Positions 34,649-42,401 of a stretch of 64,000 nucleotides of DNA are shown piece by piece. The stretch spans positions 62,001-126,000 of the forward strand of contig NZ_JAHVHW010000005.1 of NCBI RefSeq assembly GCF_019802055.1, read 5' to 3'. This stretch comes from Ferrimonas balearica (GTDB taxonomy: Bacteria; Pseudomonadota; Gammaproteobacteria; Enterobacterales; Shewanellaceae). A program made the position numbers and the translations under genes. Every line of letters starts with the position of its first letter. Positions within the stretch are counted from its first letter, which is position 1. Below the pieces are notes generated by a model. That model was given only the letters and a program-made list of their open reading frames with translations. It searched no databases and had not been told where the DNA came from.

Positions 34649-35653
34649 TCAGCCCATGAAGTATTTGCTGAGGAAATAGCGGTTCAGCGGTGTCGCTTCC
34701 GCGATCTCCACCAGATAGCAGTGGGGCTCTTGCGGCATCGCCCGACTGTCGATCACCCGGCCCTGTACCCGGCACAGCTTGGTGCGAAAACGGGCGCCCC
34801 GGACAAAGTGTTTGGTCAGGACCATCTCCAGCTCCTGGCTGGTGTCGGTCAGCGGGTGAGACAGGGCAACCAGCATCGCATCGTAGGTGATGTTGACGAT
34901 ATGGCCCTGAATGGGCGGCTGGCACTGCAACTGGACCCGGGCCCGACGGGGCTTATAGCGTCGGGTATGGCGACGTTCACTCCACTGCTGACCATGGACA
35001 ATGCGCCCACCGGTGTTGCGCAGTAACCGCCAGCATTGGCGCAGCAGTCGTTGGCTCAACACCAGGTTGGCCCGGAGGAAGAACAGGAGATCGCCCCGCA
35101 GATGTCGTCGGTTGATGTAGACGTTATCGATAAAACTGCGGATCCGCTTGTCGGTGCCGTGTGGGGTAAAGAGTTGCGAATACCCCAAGATGCCCGGTGC
35201 GACACGGAAGCGATGATCGTAGAAGGGGATCTCCTTGCACATCTTCTCGTAGACCGCCGGACGCTCCGGTCGCGGGCCGATCAGGGCCATATCGCCCTTG
35301 ATGACACACCAGACCTGGGGCAGTTCATCCAGGTGAGTATCCCGGAGAAACTGGCCAAAAGGGGTCACCAGCTTCTGGCTGGGATCAAGCAGCTTGGCGC
35401 CAATGATCGACTCCGCGTCGGGCACCAGGGTGCGGAACTTGTAGAGAGTGAAGGGGGCACGGTTCTTACCCAGGCGGGTGCCCCGGTAAAACACCGGACC
35501 ACCATCCTGAAGCTTGATGATGAAGGCAAACACCAACCCAAGGGGCAGGGAGAGCAGCAACATCAGCCAAACCACCAGCAGTTCCAGCAGACGACTCCAA
35601 CGCTTAACCGGTATGGCAGAACCGATTGAGCGGGACACAAACTGATTCATCAT
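34649..35653 (-). CDS. Initiating phosphoglycosyltransferase with C-terminal PilZ-like domain
   Basis: 334 residues. Residues 18-205 form a bacterial sugar transferase (monotopic phosphoglycosyltransferase): membrane helix at 24-47, GGPVFYRGTRLGKN, FTLYKFRTLVPDA, catalytic DE in THLDELPQV (109-110), and GPRPERP. Unlike WcaJ it lacks extra N-terminal membrane spans. Residues about 226-333 add a PilZ-like barrel: ERRHTRRYKPRRARVQL supplies RxxxR, while the usual D/NxSxxG is NITYDAM, so c-di-GMP binding may be weakened or lost. It attaches the first sugar phosphate to undecaprenyl phosphate. The fusion suggests direct allosteric control of EPS initiation. Confidence 0.75.
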   Translation of the reverse strand: MMNQFVSRSIGSAIPVKRWSRLLELLVVWLMLLLSLPLGLVFAFIIKLQDGGPVFYRGTRLGKNRAPFTLYKFRTLVPDAESIIGAKLLDPSQKLVTPFGQFLRDTHLDELPQVWCVIKGDMALIGPRPERPAVYEKMCKEIPFYDHRFRVAPGILGYSQLFTPHGTDKRIRSFIDNVYINRRHLRGDLLFFLRANLVLSQRLLRQCWRLLRNTGGRIVHGQQWSERRHTRRYKPRRARVQLQCQPPIQGHIVNITYDAMLVALSHPLTDTSQELEMVLTKHFVRGARFRTKLCRVQGRVIDSRAMPQEPHCYLVEIAEATPLNRYFLSKYFMG

Positions 35654-37089
35654 TCAGGGCCTTTCGATACCGACTGAGAGGCGGGTGCAACGTGAGGTAA
35701 AGAGAGCAGTGTGGGCAGGCCCAGGTGTTGCTGGGAGTCTTCTGCCCGCTTAAAGCTGTGATCAAAGAACTCGTTGATAAAGCCGATGCAGATGCCGGTG
35801 ATCAGCGCCACGATCAGGCCGACCGGCAGCATGGTTTTCCAACGGGGGAACAGGGGCTCCAACTGGGCTTCCGGTTGAACCAGCACCACCACCTGGGCAT
35901 TCAGATGCTCATCGCTGAAACGGCTCTGGATATCCGCTTGCTCCCGGCGCTTGTAGAAGGTCTCGTAGGAGTAGCCCAGCAGTTTGATCTCCTGATCCAG
36001 ACGCTCCAGTTGCAGCTTCACCTGCTGCAGCTCCACATTGCGCTGGTTCAGCACCATCATCCGCTGATTCAGGGTGTTGATCTCAGCGCGCAGCAATGCG
36101 GCCTGGTCAGACAGCTCCTGCTGCAGGTTGCTGATCTCCTCCCTCAGGATGTCGTAGGTTTGATCGATCTGATGGGCCAGCGCTTTGGCGGGCGGCGCAT
36201 CCGGCAGATAGACCTGACTCATCTCGGTCTGGCGGGACACCAGAGACTGAATCTCGGTGGTCAGCTTCTGCACTGTGACATTGTCGATAAAGGAGAAGTA
36301 GTGCAGCGCCTGCTCATCCAGTGCCTGGGCCAGCTTCTGCTGACGGTGAGTGAGGCTTTGCGCTTCCTGGTCCAGTCGACTGAGCTGCAGCTTCAACTCG
36401 CGCAGCAGGGTGAGATTCTGCTCAATCTCCTGTGCCGGAGCCGCTGCCTGATGGGTTTCGATCAGCGCCATCTTCTCAGCCCGGCGTTGGCTCAACTGAG
36501 CGCTGTAATTGTCGGTCTGCTGAGTAAACAGGTCACGCAGGGTGTCCGGCTCAAACACCGTCGTCCGGTAAGTCAGGTAGCTGTTGACCACCGATTGCAG
36601 CACCTCGCTGCCCTCATCGGGATCCGGCCAGGCCAGACTGATGCGGATCACCTTTGAGGAGGGCACCACCTTGGTGCCCAGCTTGGCCGCCAGTCCCCGG
36701 GTGGCTTTCACCCATTCAGCTTCATCCTCTGGCGCTTCCCAGAGGCCCTGCTCAACCAGACGCTCAACCGCCTGCCGCAACACCGCCTGTGAGGTGATGA
36801 TGGCCACTTCGGAGTTGAGGTCATCTTCGTTGACCGGATTGACCCGAAGCATGGTCTCTTCCAGCATCTCCGGCGTGCGTTCCACCTGCTTCGATTTAAG
36901 CAGCACGGTGGAGTCGATCTGGTATACCGACGGCCAGAACAACAGCACCGCCAGCACCATCAGGAAGACCAGCAGCGCAACCCGCTGAATCAACCATTTC
37001 TGCATGAACAGGATGGTGACCAGTTCGCGTAGCGGATTCTCGGTTCCCTGGGCCTGACGGTCCGGGAAAGGGGTTGTCACGTTTTGCAT
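35650..37089 (-). CDS. Wzz-like polysaccharide co-polymerase
   Basis: 479 residues. Two membrane helices (about 36-56 and 425-447) flank a long periplasmic coiled-coil region. The Wzz domain is at the start (ENPLRELVTILFMQKWLIQ), and a GumC/GNVR-like coil and a PRWKTMLPVGLIVALITGI C-terminal helix follow. It controls chain length with the Wzy polymerase and bridges to Wza. The tyrosine-kinase part is in a separate gene (38095-38772), an Alteromonadales-style split arrangement. Start shares one base with the Wza-like stop. Confidence 0.85.
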   Translation of the reverse strand: MQNVTTPFPDRQAQGTENPLRELVTILFMQKWLIQRVALLVFLMVLAVLLFWPSVYQIDSTVLLKSKQVERTPEMLEETMLRVNPVNEDDLNSEVAIITSQAVLRQAVERLVEQGLWEAPEDEAEWVKATRGLAAKLGTKVVPSSKVIRISLAWPDPDEGSEVLQSVVNSYLTYRTTVFEPDTLRDLFTQQTDNYSAQLSQRRAEKMALIETHQAAAPAQEIEQNLTLLRELKLQLSRLDQEAQSLTHRQQKLAQALDEQALHYFSFIDNVTVQKLTTEIQSLVSRQTEMSQVYLPDAPPAKALAHQIDQTYDILREEISNLQQELSDQAALLRAEINTLNQRMMVLNQRNVELQQVKLQLERLDQEIKLLGYSYETFYKRREQADIQSRFSDEHLNAQVVVLVQPEAQLEPLFPRWKTMLPVGLIVALITGICIGFINEFFDHSFKRAEDSQQHLGLPTLLSLPHVAPASQSVSKGPE

Positions 37090-38108
37090 CAGTTGTCACT
37101 CGGTCGGAAGCTGAAGCCCCAGCCGCGGTACAGCAGCAGGACGTCGGCAAGTTGTCGCATGACGGCGGAAGCGGTGGCCAGGGAGGTGCTGGGTACGTAG
37201 ACCACGTCATCAGGCATCAGGTAGAAGTGGCTGCTGCCGGCCCCGAGTTGCAGGGCGCTGTCGAGATCCACGCGGGTGCCCACCAGCTTCTTACCCTGTC
37301 GGCGAACCACCACGATGTGATCGAGTCGGGCAGAGGGGCTGTGGCTGCCCGCCATGGCCAGTGCCTGAGCCACGGAAGTGGGCTTACTGATCTTGATGGC
37401 GCCCGGTTTACCCACTTCACCCAGAACGTAGATCTGGGAACCCGCGTGCTTCTCCAGGAAGAGGTCCACATGCAGGCTGTTGCTGATCTTGTTGTAGTGA
37501 TCGTTCAACTCGGCATTCACCTGCTGGATGGTGCGGTCAGCCACGTAGAGGTCGCCCACCATGGGGAAAGTGACAAAGCCATCGGGGCGGACGGTTACCA
37601 GTCGGCTCAAACCCCGGGAGGCGGTGTGCAGGTCTTTTTTCAGCTCACGGATCTGGGTCAGGTACTCCGGCAGCGTTACGTAGATTTGAGGATCCCGCAG
37701 AATGTCACTGAAGGACTCGCGAAGCTCCGCCGTGAGCTCATCCGTGGTCTTGTTGTAGACGTTTACTGCGCCGATGTAGGGCAGAGCGATGGTGCCATCC
37801 GGCAGGATCTTCTGCTCCTGATCCAACTCCGGGGCATTCACAAAGCGGACGGAAACCGTATCCCCCAGAGAGATGCGGTAAGCCTTCTCGCGGGACCAGG
37901 TCTGGATCTGAAACAGAACGTCGAGCTGGTCTCCCGGTACGATGCGGTACTGGGAGAGGATCTGATACTCAGGCTCGGTAAAGGAGAAGGTGTCCTGAGC
38001 CAGGGTGACCTCTTCGCCAATGGGGAAATCATTGGTCGAACAACCCGCCAGGAACAGCAACATGATGGCCGCCAGCACGTGACGGCAGAGAGAGTTAAAA
38101 CTTGCCAT
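37089..38108 (-). CDS. Wza-like polysaccharide export lipoprotein
   Basis: 339 residues. Lipoprotein signal with lipobox (LLFLAGC, Cys about 23). Poly_export domain begins QYRIVPGDQLDVLFQIQ, followed by LPDGTIALPYIGAVNVYNKT and SLBB-type repeats (QIYVLGEVGKPGAIKI). It forms the outer-membrane exit channel for the polymer. The short C-terminus includes VLLLYRGWGFSF, which could be the outer-membrane-spanning amphipathic helix. Overlaps the kinase stop by 14 bases. Confidence 0.87.
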   Translation of the reverse strand: MASFNSLCRHVLAAIMLLFLAGCSTNDFPIGEEVTLAQDTFSFTEPEYQILSQYRIVPGDQLDVLFQIQTWSREKAYRISLGDTVSVRFVNAPELDQEQKILPDGTIALPYIGAVNVYNKTTDELTAELRESFSDILRDPQIYVTLPEYLTQIRELKKDLHTASRGLSRLVTVRPDGFVTFPMVGDLYVADRTIQQVNAELNDHYNKISNSLHVDLFLEKHAGSQIYVLGEVGKPGAIKISKPTSVAQALAMAGSHSPSARLDHIVVVRRQGKKLVGTRVDLDSALQLGAGSSHFYLMPDDVVYVPSTSLATASAVMRQLADVLLLYRGWGFSFRPSDN

Positions 38109-38772
38109 AGAGTCGGCTCGGGACGTAGTAACGACGTTGGTTCATGACGGAACCGATGACGTGGTCACCGGCGCTTTTAAGGCGTTCCAATGCCACCTGG
38201 GCGACCTGCCACTTGGTGACTTCGCATTGCAGAACAAGCAGAGTCGCGGCCGCCAATTGGTGGATGGCGAGCGTCTCAGGGGTATCCAGTACGGCAGGAC
38301 CATCGATCACCACCACCTCGTACTGCGCCAGCAATTGGGCCCAACGCTCAGAAAGCTGGTCGTTGTCCTTATGCCAAAGACTGCGGGGGCCTTCTCCCCA
38401 GGGCATCACCTCCAGCCGATCAAACTCCGTTTTCTGCGGTGCTGCCTGGTCATCCCCCTGCAGGTACTGAGCAAGTCCGAGCTGCCCGTCCAACTGAAAC
38501 AGGCGGGCCATAGGGCTGGCAGAGGGGTCGGCGCTGACCAGAAGGACGCGGCTGTTGCTGTGCTGGGCCAGGGTGTGGGCCAGGGCGATGGCGGTGGTGG
38601 TTTTTCCTTCACCGCGACGGGCGCTGGTCACCAGAAGAGAGGCTGGCAGTCCGCCTTCATCATTACGGAACAGGTTACCGCGAAGTTGTGAAAGCTCCCG
38701 TTGACTCGCAAACAGGATGCGGCGCGCCTCCCCCGTCAGAACCCCTGACGTTTGGGCGTTAGAGTGTGGCAT
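38095..38772 (-). CDS. CpsD/BY-kinase-like ATPase, first gene of the EPS operon
   Basis: 225 residues. Walker A SARRGEGKTTTAIAL (50-63) and Walker B VVVIDGP (153-159) place it in the BY-kinase/ParA group that pairs with Wzz proteins. The Walker A-prime motif, normally D-x-D-x-R, reads VLLVSADPSAS, so one Asp and the Arg are missing. The C-terminal tail (YYVPSRLYGKF) has three tyrosines, fewer than typical clusters. It may therefore regulate rather than autophosphorylate. The ATG at 38772 is the first of the operon. Confidence 0.75.
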   Translation of the reverse strand: MPHSNAQTSGVLTGEARRILFASQRELSQLRGNLFRNDEGGLPASLLVTSARRGEGKTTTAIALAHTLAQHSNSRVLLVSADPSASPMARLFQLDGQLGLAQYLQGDDQAAPQKTEFDRLEVMPWGEGPRSLWHKDNDQLSERWAQLLAQYEVVVIDGPAVLDTPETLAIHQLAAATLLVLQCEVTKWQVAQVALERLKSAGDHVIGSVMNQRRYYVPSRLYGKF

Positions 38773-38842
38773 GGCAAGTCCTTGGCCGACGAGTTGTGAT
38801 CACCAGGGCGATGATCTCGCCTGTTATCGATAGTCGCTAGAG

Positions 38843-38870
38843 ATTCTACCATGTTGAAAAACATGGGCAA
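38843..38870 (-). promoter_or_regulatory. Candidate promoter of the EPS operon with dyad in the spacer
   Basis: On the minus strand TTGCCC (38865-38870) and TAGAAT (38843-38848) are 16 bases apart and 71 bases before the first EPS gene. The spacer is filled by a perfect dyad CATGTT/AACATG (38850-38865), a good place for a repressor. Inferred only. Confidence 0.4.
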
Positions 38871-38940
38871 ATTCTCGAGCGCTGTAAGTTTCTTGTTGGG
38901 CTTTGACTGGAAAGAACGTAAAGGGAGAGATATTTGGATC

Positions 38941-38968
38941 AAAAAAAGCCGGCAGGGTGCCGGCTTTT
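38941..38968 (-). terminator. Terminator after yicC
   Basis: AAGCCGGC/GCCGGCTT (38946-38953, 38959-38966) with a short loop. On the minus strand it ends in a T7 run. It insulates the EPS promoter region from yicC. Confidence 0.88.
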
Positions 38969-38983
38969 CGAGGAATCACCCGT

Positions 38984-39844
38984 TCACTCGATGTTTTGGA
39001 TCTGCTCGCGCATCTGCTCAATCAGCACTTTCAGTTCCACTGCGGCGGCGGTGATGTCGGCGCTGATCGATTTGGAGGCCAGGGTGTTCGACTCCCGGTT
39101 GAACTCCTGCATCATAAAGTCGAGGCGACGGCCACAGGCGCCACCCTTCTTCAGGATCTTACGGGTTTCCGCAACGTGAGCATCCAGGCGGTCCAGCTCT
39201 TCCGCGACGTCGATCTTCTGAGCCATCAGAATCATCTCCTGCTCCAGACGAGCCGGGTCGAGATCCTCTTTGATGTCTGCCAGACGGTCGGTAAGACGCT
39301 GACGCTGCCACTCCAGAATCTGTGGCATCCGCTCGCGAACGTAGGCGGATTGGGTGCTGATCCCTTCCAGGCGCTGCAGGATCAGGGCTTCCAGTGCTTG
39401 ACCCTCGGAGGCGCGGGCGTCGACAAAGTCGTCCACCACGTCGTTGAACTTGGCCAGCAGGTCCTGACTGATCTTGTCCATGTCCTGCTCGCCGCCCTCC
39501 AGTACACCGGGCCACTTAAGCAGGTCCACCAGCTGAATCTGACCGATGCCGGCCATGGTGTGCAGGTGCTGTGCTTTTTCGATCAGCTGGCGGGCCAGGG
39601 ACTCGTTCATATTGAGCGTGTCGACCTGTTGCGCCAGGTCAAAGCGCAGATTGACCTCCACCTTGCCCCGGGTCAGACGTTGACGCAGACGTTCGCGCAG
39701 TACCGGCTCCAAACCCCGCATCTGTTCAGGAAGACGCAGATAGGTTTCCAGGTAGCGTTGGTTTACGGAGCGAATCTCCCAGGAGGCGGTGCCCCAGTCG
39801 GCTTTCAGTTCACCGCGGCCGTAGGCGGTCATGCTGTGGATCAT
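38984..39844 (-). CDS. yicC: YicC/YloC-family endoribonuclease
   Basis: 286 residues (E. coli YicC 287). The start MIHSMTAYGRGE matches the family N-terminus; upstream in-frame ATGs are rejected. The C-terminal domain shows GRRLDFMMQEFNRESNTLASKS, the conserved YicC block. Recent work describes YicC/YloC proteins as endoribonucleases that act on small RNAs (family knowledge). Normally adjacent to and divergent from rph; here a four-gene lipoprotein operon lies between. Confidence 0.93.
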   Translation of the reverse strand: MIHSMTAYGRGELKADWGTASWEIRSVNQRYLETYLRLPEQMRGLEPVLRERLRQRLTRGKVEVNLRFDLAQQVDTLNMNESLARQLIEKAQHLHTMAGIGQIQLVDLLKWPGVLEGGEQDMDKISQDLLAKFNDVVDDFVDARASEGQALEALILQRLEGISTQSAYVRERMPQILEWQRQRLTDRLADIKEDLDPARLEQEMILMAQKIDVAEELDRLDAHVAETRKILKKGGACGRRLDFMMQEFNRESNTLASKSISADITAAAVELKVLIEQMREQIQNIE

Positions 39845-39909
39845 GGTAAGGGTGCCCATTCGTGAAGTGCTGCCCAAGTATACCGATTCGCGTGGGCCCT
39901 TGATAGACG

Positions 39910-39933
39910 AAAGCCCACCGGGAGGTGGGCTTT
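39910..39933 (-). terminator. Terminator after the CsgG-DUF799 operon
   Basis: AAAGCCCACC/GGTGGGCTTT (39910-39919, 39924-39933) with a 4-base loop. On the minus strand it is followed by CGTC, so the T-tract is limited to the stem. Confidence 0.7.
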
Positions 39934-39948
39934 GAGAGATGGCCAGAA

Positions 39949-40602
39949 TCAGTTTTTCGCGGCTTTAACCGGCATGTAGGGGCCGGTTGGTATCGCCGTG
40001 TAGGGTCCGGCTATCACGTCGTTGTTGGCCTGCCGCGTCAACGGCATGTAGTTGGGTGCGGCGCGCTCAATTGCCGCGGTAATGGCGCTGGCCAGCAGGT
40101 CCGCGAGGGGATCGCCGGTGGAGCCGCCATCGGGTGAATAGGTCATCTGCTTGATGGTTTTCCACAGAGTTTCGCCGGTGTGAGCGCTGCGGATCTCGTA
40201 CTCGAATTCAACAATGGTGGTGGTCGACAGCAGCACGTACTGCGAGTCCCATTTGTTGATCGTTACGTACAGTACCGCATCCGTACCAAACAGCGTTTGA
40301 TAGCGCTGGGTGGGCAGGGCATGCATCTCGGTGGGCTCTGCGATCCCTTCCCCTTCCATGATCATCTTGACCGTGTTGACCGGAAAGACATAGTAGCCTC
40401 GTTCCGCCAACGGTCTGGAGATGGTGGAGAGAAAGTAACCGGGGGCATCCACATCCACAGAGTGGTTCACTGGCGGCAGCACCAGAATGGAGCGTGGGGC
40501 CTCGGCCTGAAACGCGGAGGTGTCCATTGCCGTGGGCGATTGCGTGGCGCAACCGCTCAGGATCAGCAGCAGAAGCGGACAGAGGGACTTAATCCATCGC
40601 AT
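39949..40602 (-). CDS. DUF799 (GNA1162-type) lipoprotein
   Basis: 217 residues from the ATG at 40602 behind GAGGAACC. Signal with lipobox (LLILSGC). The mature part opens RSILVLPPVNHSVDVDAPGYFLSTIS..PLAERGYYVFPV, the GNA1162/DUF799 signature; the fold is reported to resemble the TolB N-terminal domain. Overlaps the DUF4810 stop by 14 bases. Last gene of a CsgG-lipoprotein-DUF4810-DUF799 set that is presumably one envelope complex. Function unproven. Confidence 0.87.
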   Translation of the reverse strand: MRWIKSLCPLLLLILSGCATQSPTAMDTSAFQAEAPRSILVLPPVNHSVDVDAPGYFLSTISRPLAERGYYVFPVNTVKMIMEGEGIAEPTEMHALPTQRYQTLFGTDAVLYVTINKWDSQYVLLSTTTIVEFEYEIRSAHTGETLWKTIKQMTYSPDGGSTGDPLADLLASAITAAIERAAPNYMPLTRQANNDVIAGPYTAIPTGPYMPVKAAKN

Positions 40603-40969
40603 TGGTCGGTTCCTCGCTGGCGCTGTTGGACGGCAGGCGTCGCTCAAGGTTGGTGATGAGTGCGGTCATCAGGGCTTTGCTCTCGGGCCAGGTGTCGCGC
40701 TCGACGCCGTACCAGTGGATGGCCTGCTCAACGTCGCCAGCCTGAAGGTAGGCGCTGCCGAGTTCGGCGTAGATCCCCGGTGCCACCGGCTTGCCTCCCG
40801 CTTCGATGGTCCGTTGCAGACTCTCGACGTACACCTTGAACTCTTCCGGTGACGACTGCTGCTTATACAGCGCCTGCTCGTACTCGCCCCACTGGTACAG
40901 CTCCTGCTGGGTGGCACACCCCACCAGGAGCAGACTCAGCAAAATGGAAAGAAACGTGGTTTTTTTCAT
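40589..40969 (-). CDS. DUF4810 lipoprotein
   Basis: 126 residues. Signal with lipobox (LLLVGC, Cys about 18) followed by ATQQELYQWGEYEQALYKQQ, the DUF4810 hallmark. The rest is TPR-like (AELGSAYLQAGDVEQAIHWY). Known to co-occur with CsgG-like and DUF799 proteins. Only 6 bases separate it from the upstream small lipoprotein gene. Confidence 0.88.
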   Translation of the reverse strand: MKKTTFLSILLSLLLVGCATQQELYQWGEYEQALYKQQSSPEEFKVYVESLQRTIEAGGKPVAPGIYAELGSAYLQAGDVEQAIHWYGVERDTWPESKALMTALITNLERRLPSNSASEEPTNAMD

Positions 40970-40975
40970 GGGCTT

Positions 40976-41275
40976 TTACTGAATCTTGATGGTTGAGATG
41001 AGGTTGCCGTCGACGTAGACCTTTTTCTCGAATACCACTTCGCCGTTTCGGATGATGGAGACAAGGTGCGTGCCCTCCTTCACAGGGATGGTGAGGGTCT
41101 CCGGCTCCTGGAAGCGATGCAGCGGACCAAGCTCCTGGCCGTTGATGACCACCAGATCATCCGGTTGCCCGCCCTGCAGCAGGAGTTGCGGTTGTTCAGG
41201 GGCGGACTGAAGGGTGGAGTTCGGAGCGCAACCCACCGTTAGCATGACAAATAACACCATAAGGACATGTTTCAT
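40976..41275 (-). CDS. Small beta-rich lipoprotein
   Basis: 99 residues. Signal MKHVLMVLFVMLTVGC with lipobox. The mature ~83 residues alternate strands (ETLTIPVKEGTHLVSIIRNGEVVFEKKVYVDG), recalling PEGA-like domains. I do not recognise a named family. It is inserted between the CsgG-like gene and DUF4810, with gaps of 10 and 6 bases, so it is likely a fourth member of the complex. Confidence 0.7.
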   Translation of the reverse strand: MKHVLMVLFVMLTVGCAPNSTLQSAPEQPQLLLQGGQPDDLVVINGQELGPLHRFQEPETLTIPVKEGTHLVSIIRNGEVVFEKKVYVDGNLISTIKIQ

Positions 41276-41285
41276 GACTGGCTCC

Positions 41286-42224
41286 TCACTCTGCCGTGAT
41301 AATCAGCTTGGCGATGTCCTGGCCCTCAATGGAACCGGACAATACGGTAGCAACGCTGCCTTCATTGGTTTCGTTGTCGCCAAAGGTACTGGCGACCCGG
41401 ATGCGCGCGATCTCGGTGCCCGGCAGGGAGATGACAAACCCGGTTTGCGGGGATTTCACCGCTTTGCCCTGGGTTTTGACCACCAGTTCCTGACCGGGGT
41501 TGATCCCCTGGCTGGTGCCGCCGGAGATGAACACCGCATCGTCCTGAATGTCGAGAATGTAGGTTTCCCACGGGCGATCCATCAGTTTCCCGACCAGGCC
41601 GCTCATCACTTCGCTCAGTGCGGCATTGATGGCCTTATCGTTGAGCGTGGCGTCGTATTCAGCACGGCTGCCGAATCCCATGACGGATTCCGATTCCAGC
41701 GTGGCCTCGGCACTGCCGGAGGTTGAAAAGAACACATGGCCGGTTTTCACGTCCACCAGACGCAGCTCCACCTTGGCGTAGGCGGTCTGGGCTTTGGTGG
41801 ATGACAGGAAGCCCCGTTCGCCGGTGGTGCGTCGTCCGAACTCAGTGAGAGAGCCCAGAATCAGTGTGTCGACGCCGACCAGTTGATTGTCCTGATTGGT
41901 CAGCGCCTGCTCGGCCTGGATCTTGTCGATGTCCGGGCGCTCAAAGACGAGGAAGTGCTGACTTTCCACCAGTTTGGCGGCCAGCATGTCGGAGACCTGC
42001 TTGCCCAGGGGATCGTTACTGTTGTCGTACAGGAGGGAGCGCCCGTAGTTGGTTTCGTTGCTGACCCGACCGATGGCGATCTTCCGTTTCAGGGTCGGGG
42101 ACGTTGGTGAAGCGACCTCGTTGGCGACGGGGGCGATGGGGGCAACGGTGGGCGGTGGGGTGGCGGTTGCACAGCCTCCCAGCGCAACAGCAAAAGCGGC
42201 GATGACTAGCGAACGATTTGACAT
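41286..42224 (-). CDS. CsgG/HfaB-family outer-membrane lipoprotein
   Basis: 312 residues from the ATG at 42224 behind GGAGA. Lipobox GGC near residue 18. The body matches the CsgG family: KRKIAIGRVSNETNYGRSL, LAAKLVESQHFLVFERPDIDKIQAEQAL, VDTLILGSLTEFGRRTTG, and YAKVELRLVDVKTGHVFFSTSGS. CsgG proteins form nonameric export channels, but no curli subunits are present, and this subfamily travels with DUF4810-DUF799 instead. First gene of that operon, divergent from rph. Confidence 0.87.
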   Translation of the reverse strand: MSNRSLVIAAFAVALGGCATATPPPTVAPIAPVANEVASPTSPTLKRKIAIGRVSNETNYGRSLLYDNSNDPLGKQVSDMLAAKLVESQHFLVFERPDIDKIQAEQALTNQDNQLVGVDTLILGSLTEFGRRTTGERGFLSSTKAQTAYAKVELRLVDVKTGHVFFSTSGSAEATLESESVMGFGSRAEYDATLNDKAINAALSEVMSGLVGKLMDRPWETYILDIQDDAVFISGGTSQGINPGQELVVKTQGKAVKSPQTGFVISLPGTEIARIRVASTFGDNETNEGSVATVLSGSIEGQDIAKLIITAE

Positions 42225-42337
42225 CGGTGATCTCCATGTCATTGATGGACAAATCGATTCTATGGCCTGGCACCCTGCTCAATCAATGAGCAATTGCTTT
42301 GGAACCGTACAGACTCTGTAAGCTCGTCGCCTTTGGT

Positions 42338-42368
42338 TTGGCACCAGCCGGTCGAGTCCCGCTATAAT
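42338..42368 (+). promoter_or_regulatory. Candidate rph-pyrE promoter
   Basis: TATAAT at 42363-42368 is an ideal -10, 34 bases before rph. The nearest -35 is TTGGCA (42338-42343) with a long 19-base spacer. Confidence 0.5.
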
Positions 42369-42401
42369 GGCCGCCACTTTTCCACAGAGCAGGTTAACGA
42401 T

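Noticed and set aside
24237-38772. PEP-CTERM/exosortase-type EPS cluster
   Set aside because: The sugar transferase, HprK-like and split ATPase recall such clusters, but no exosortase or PEP-CTERM substrate gene is present.
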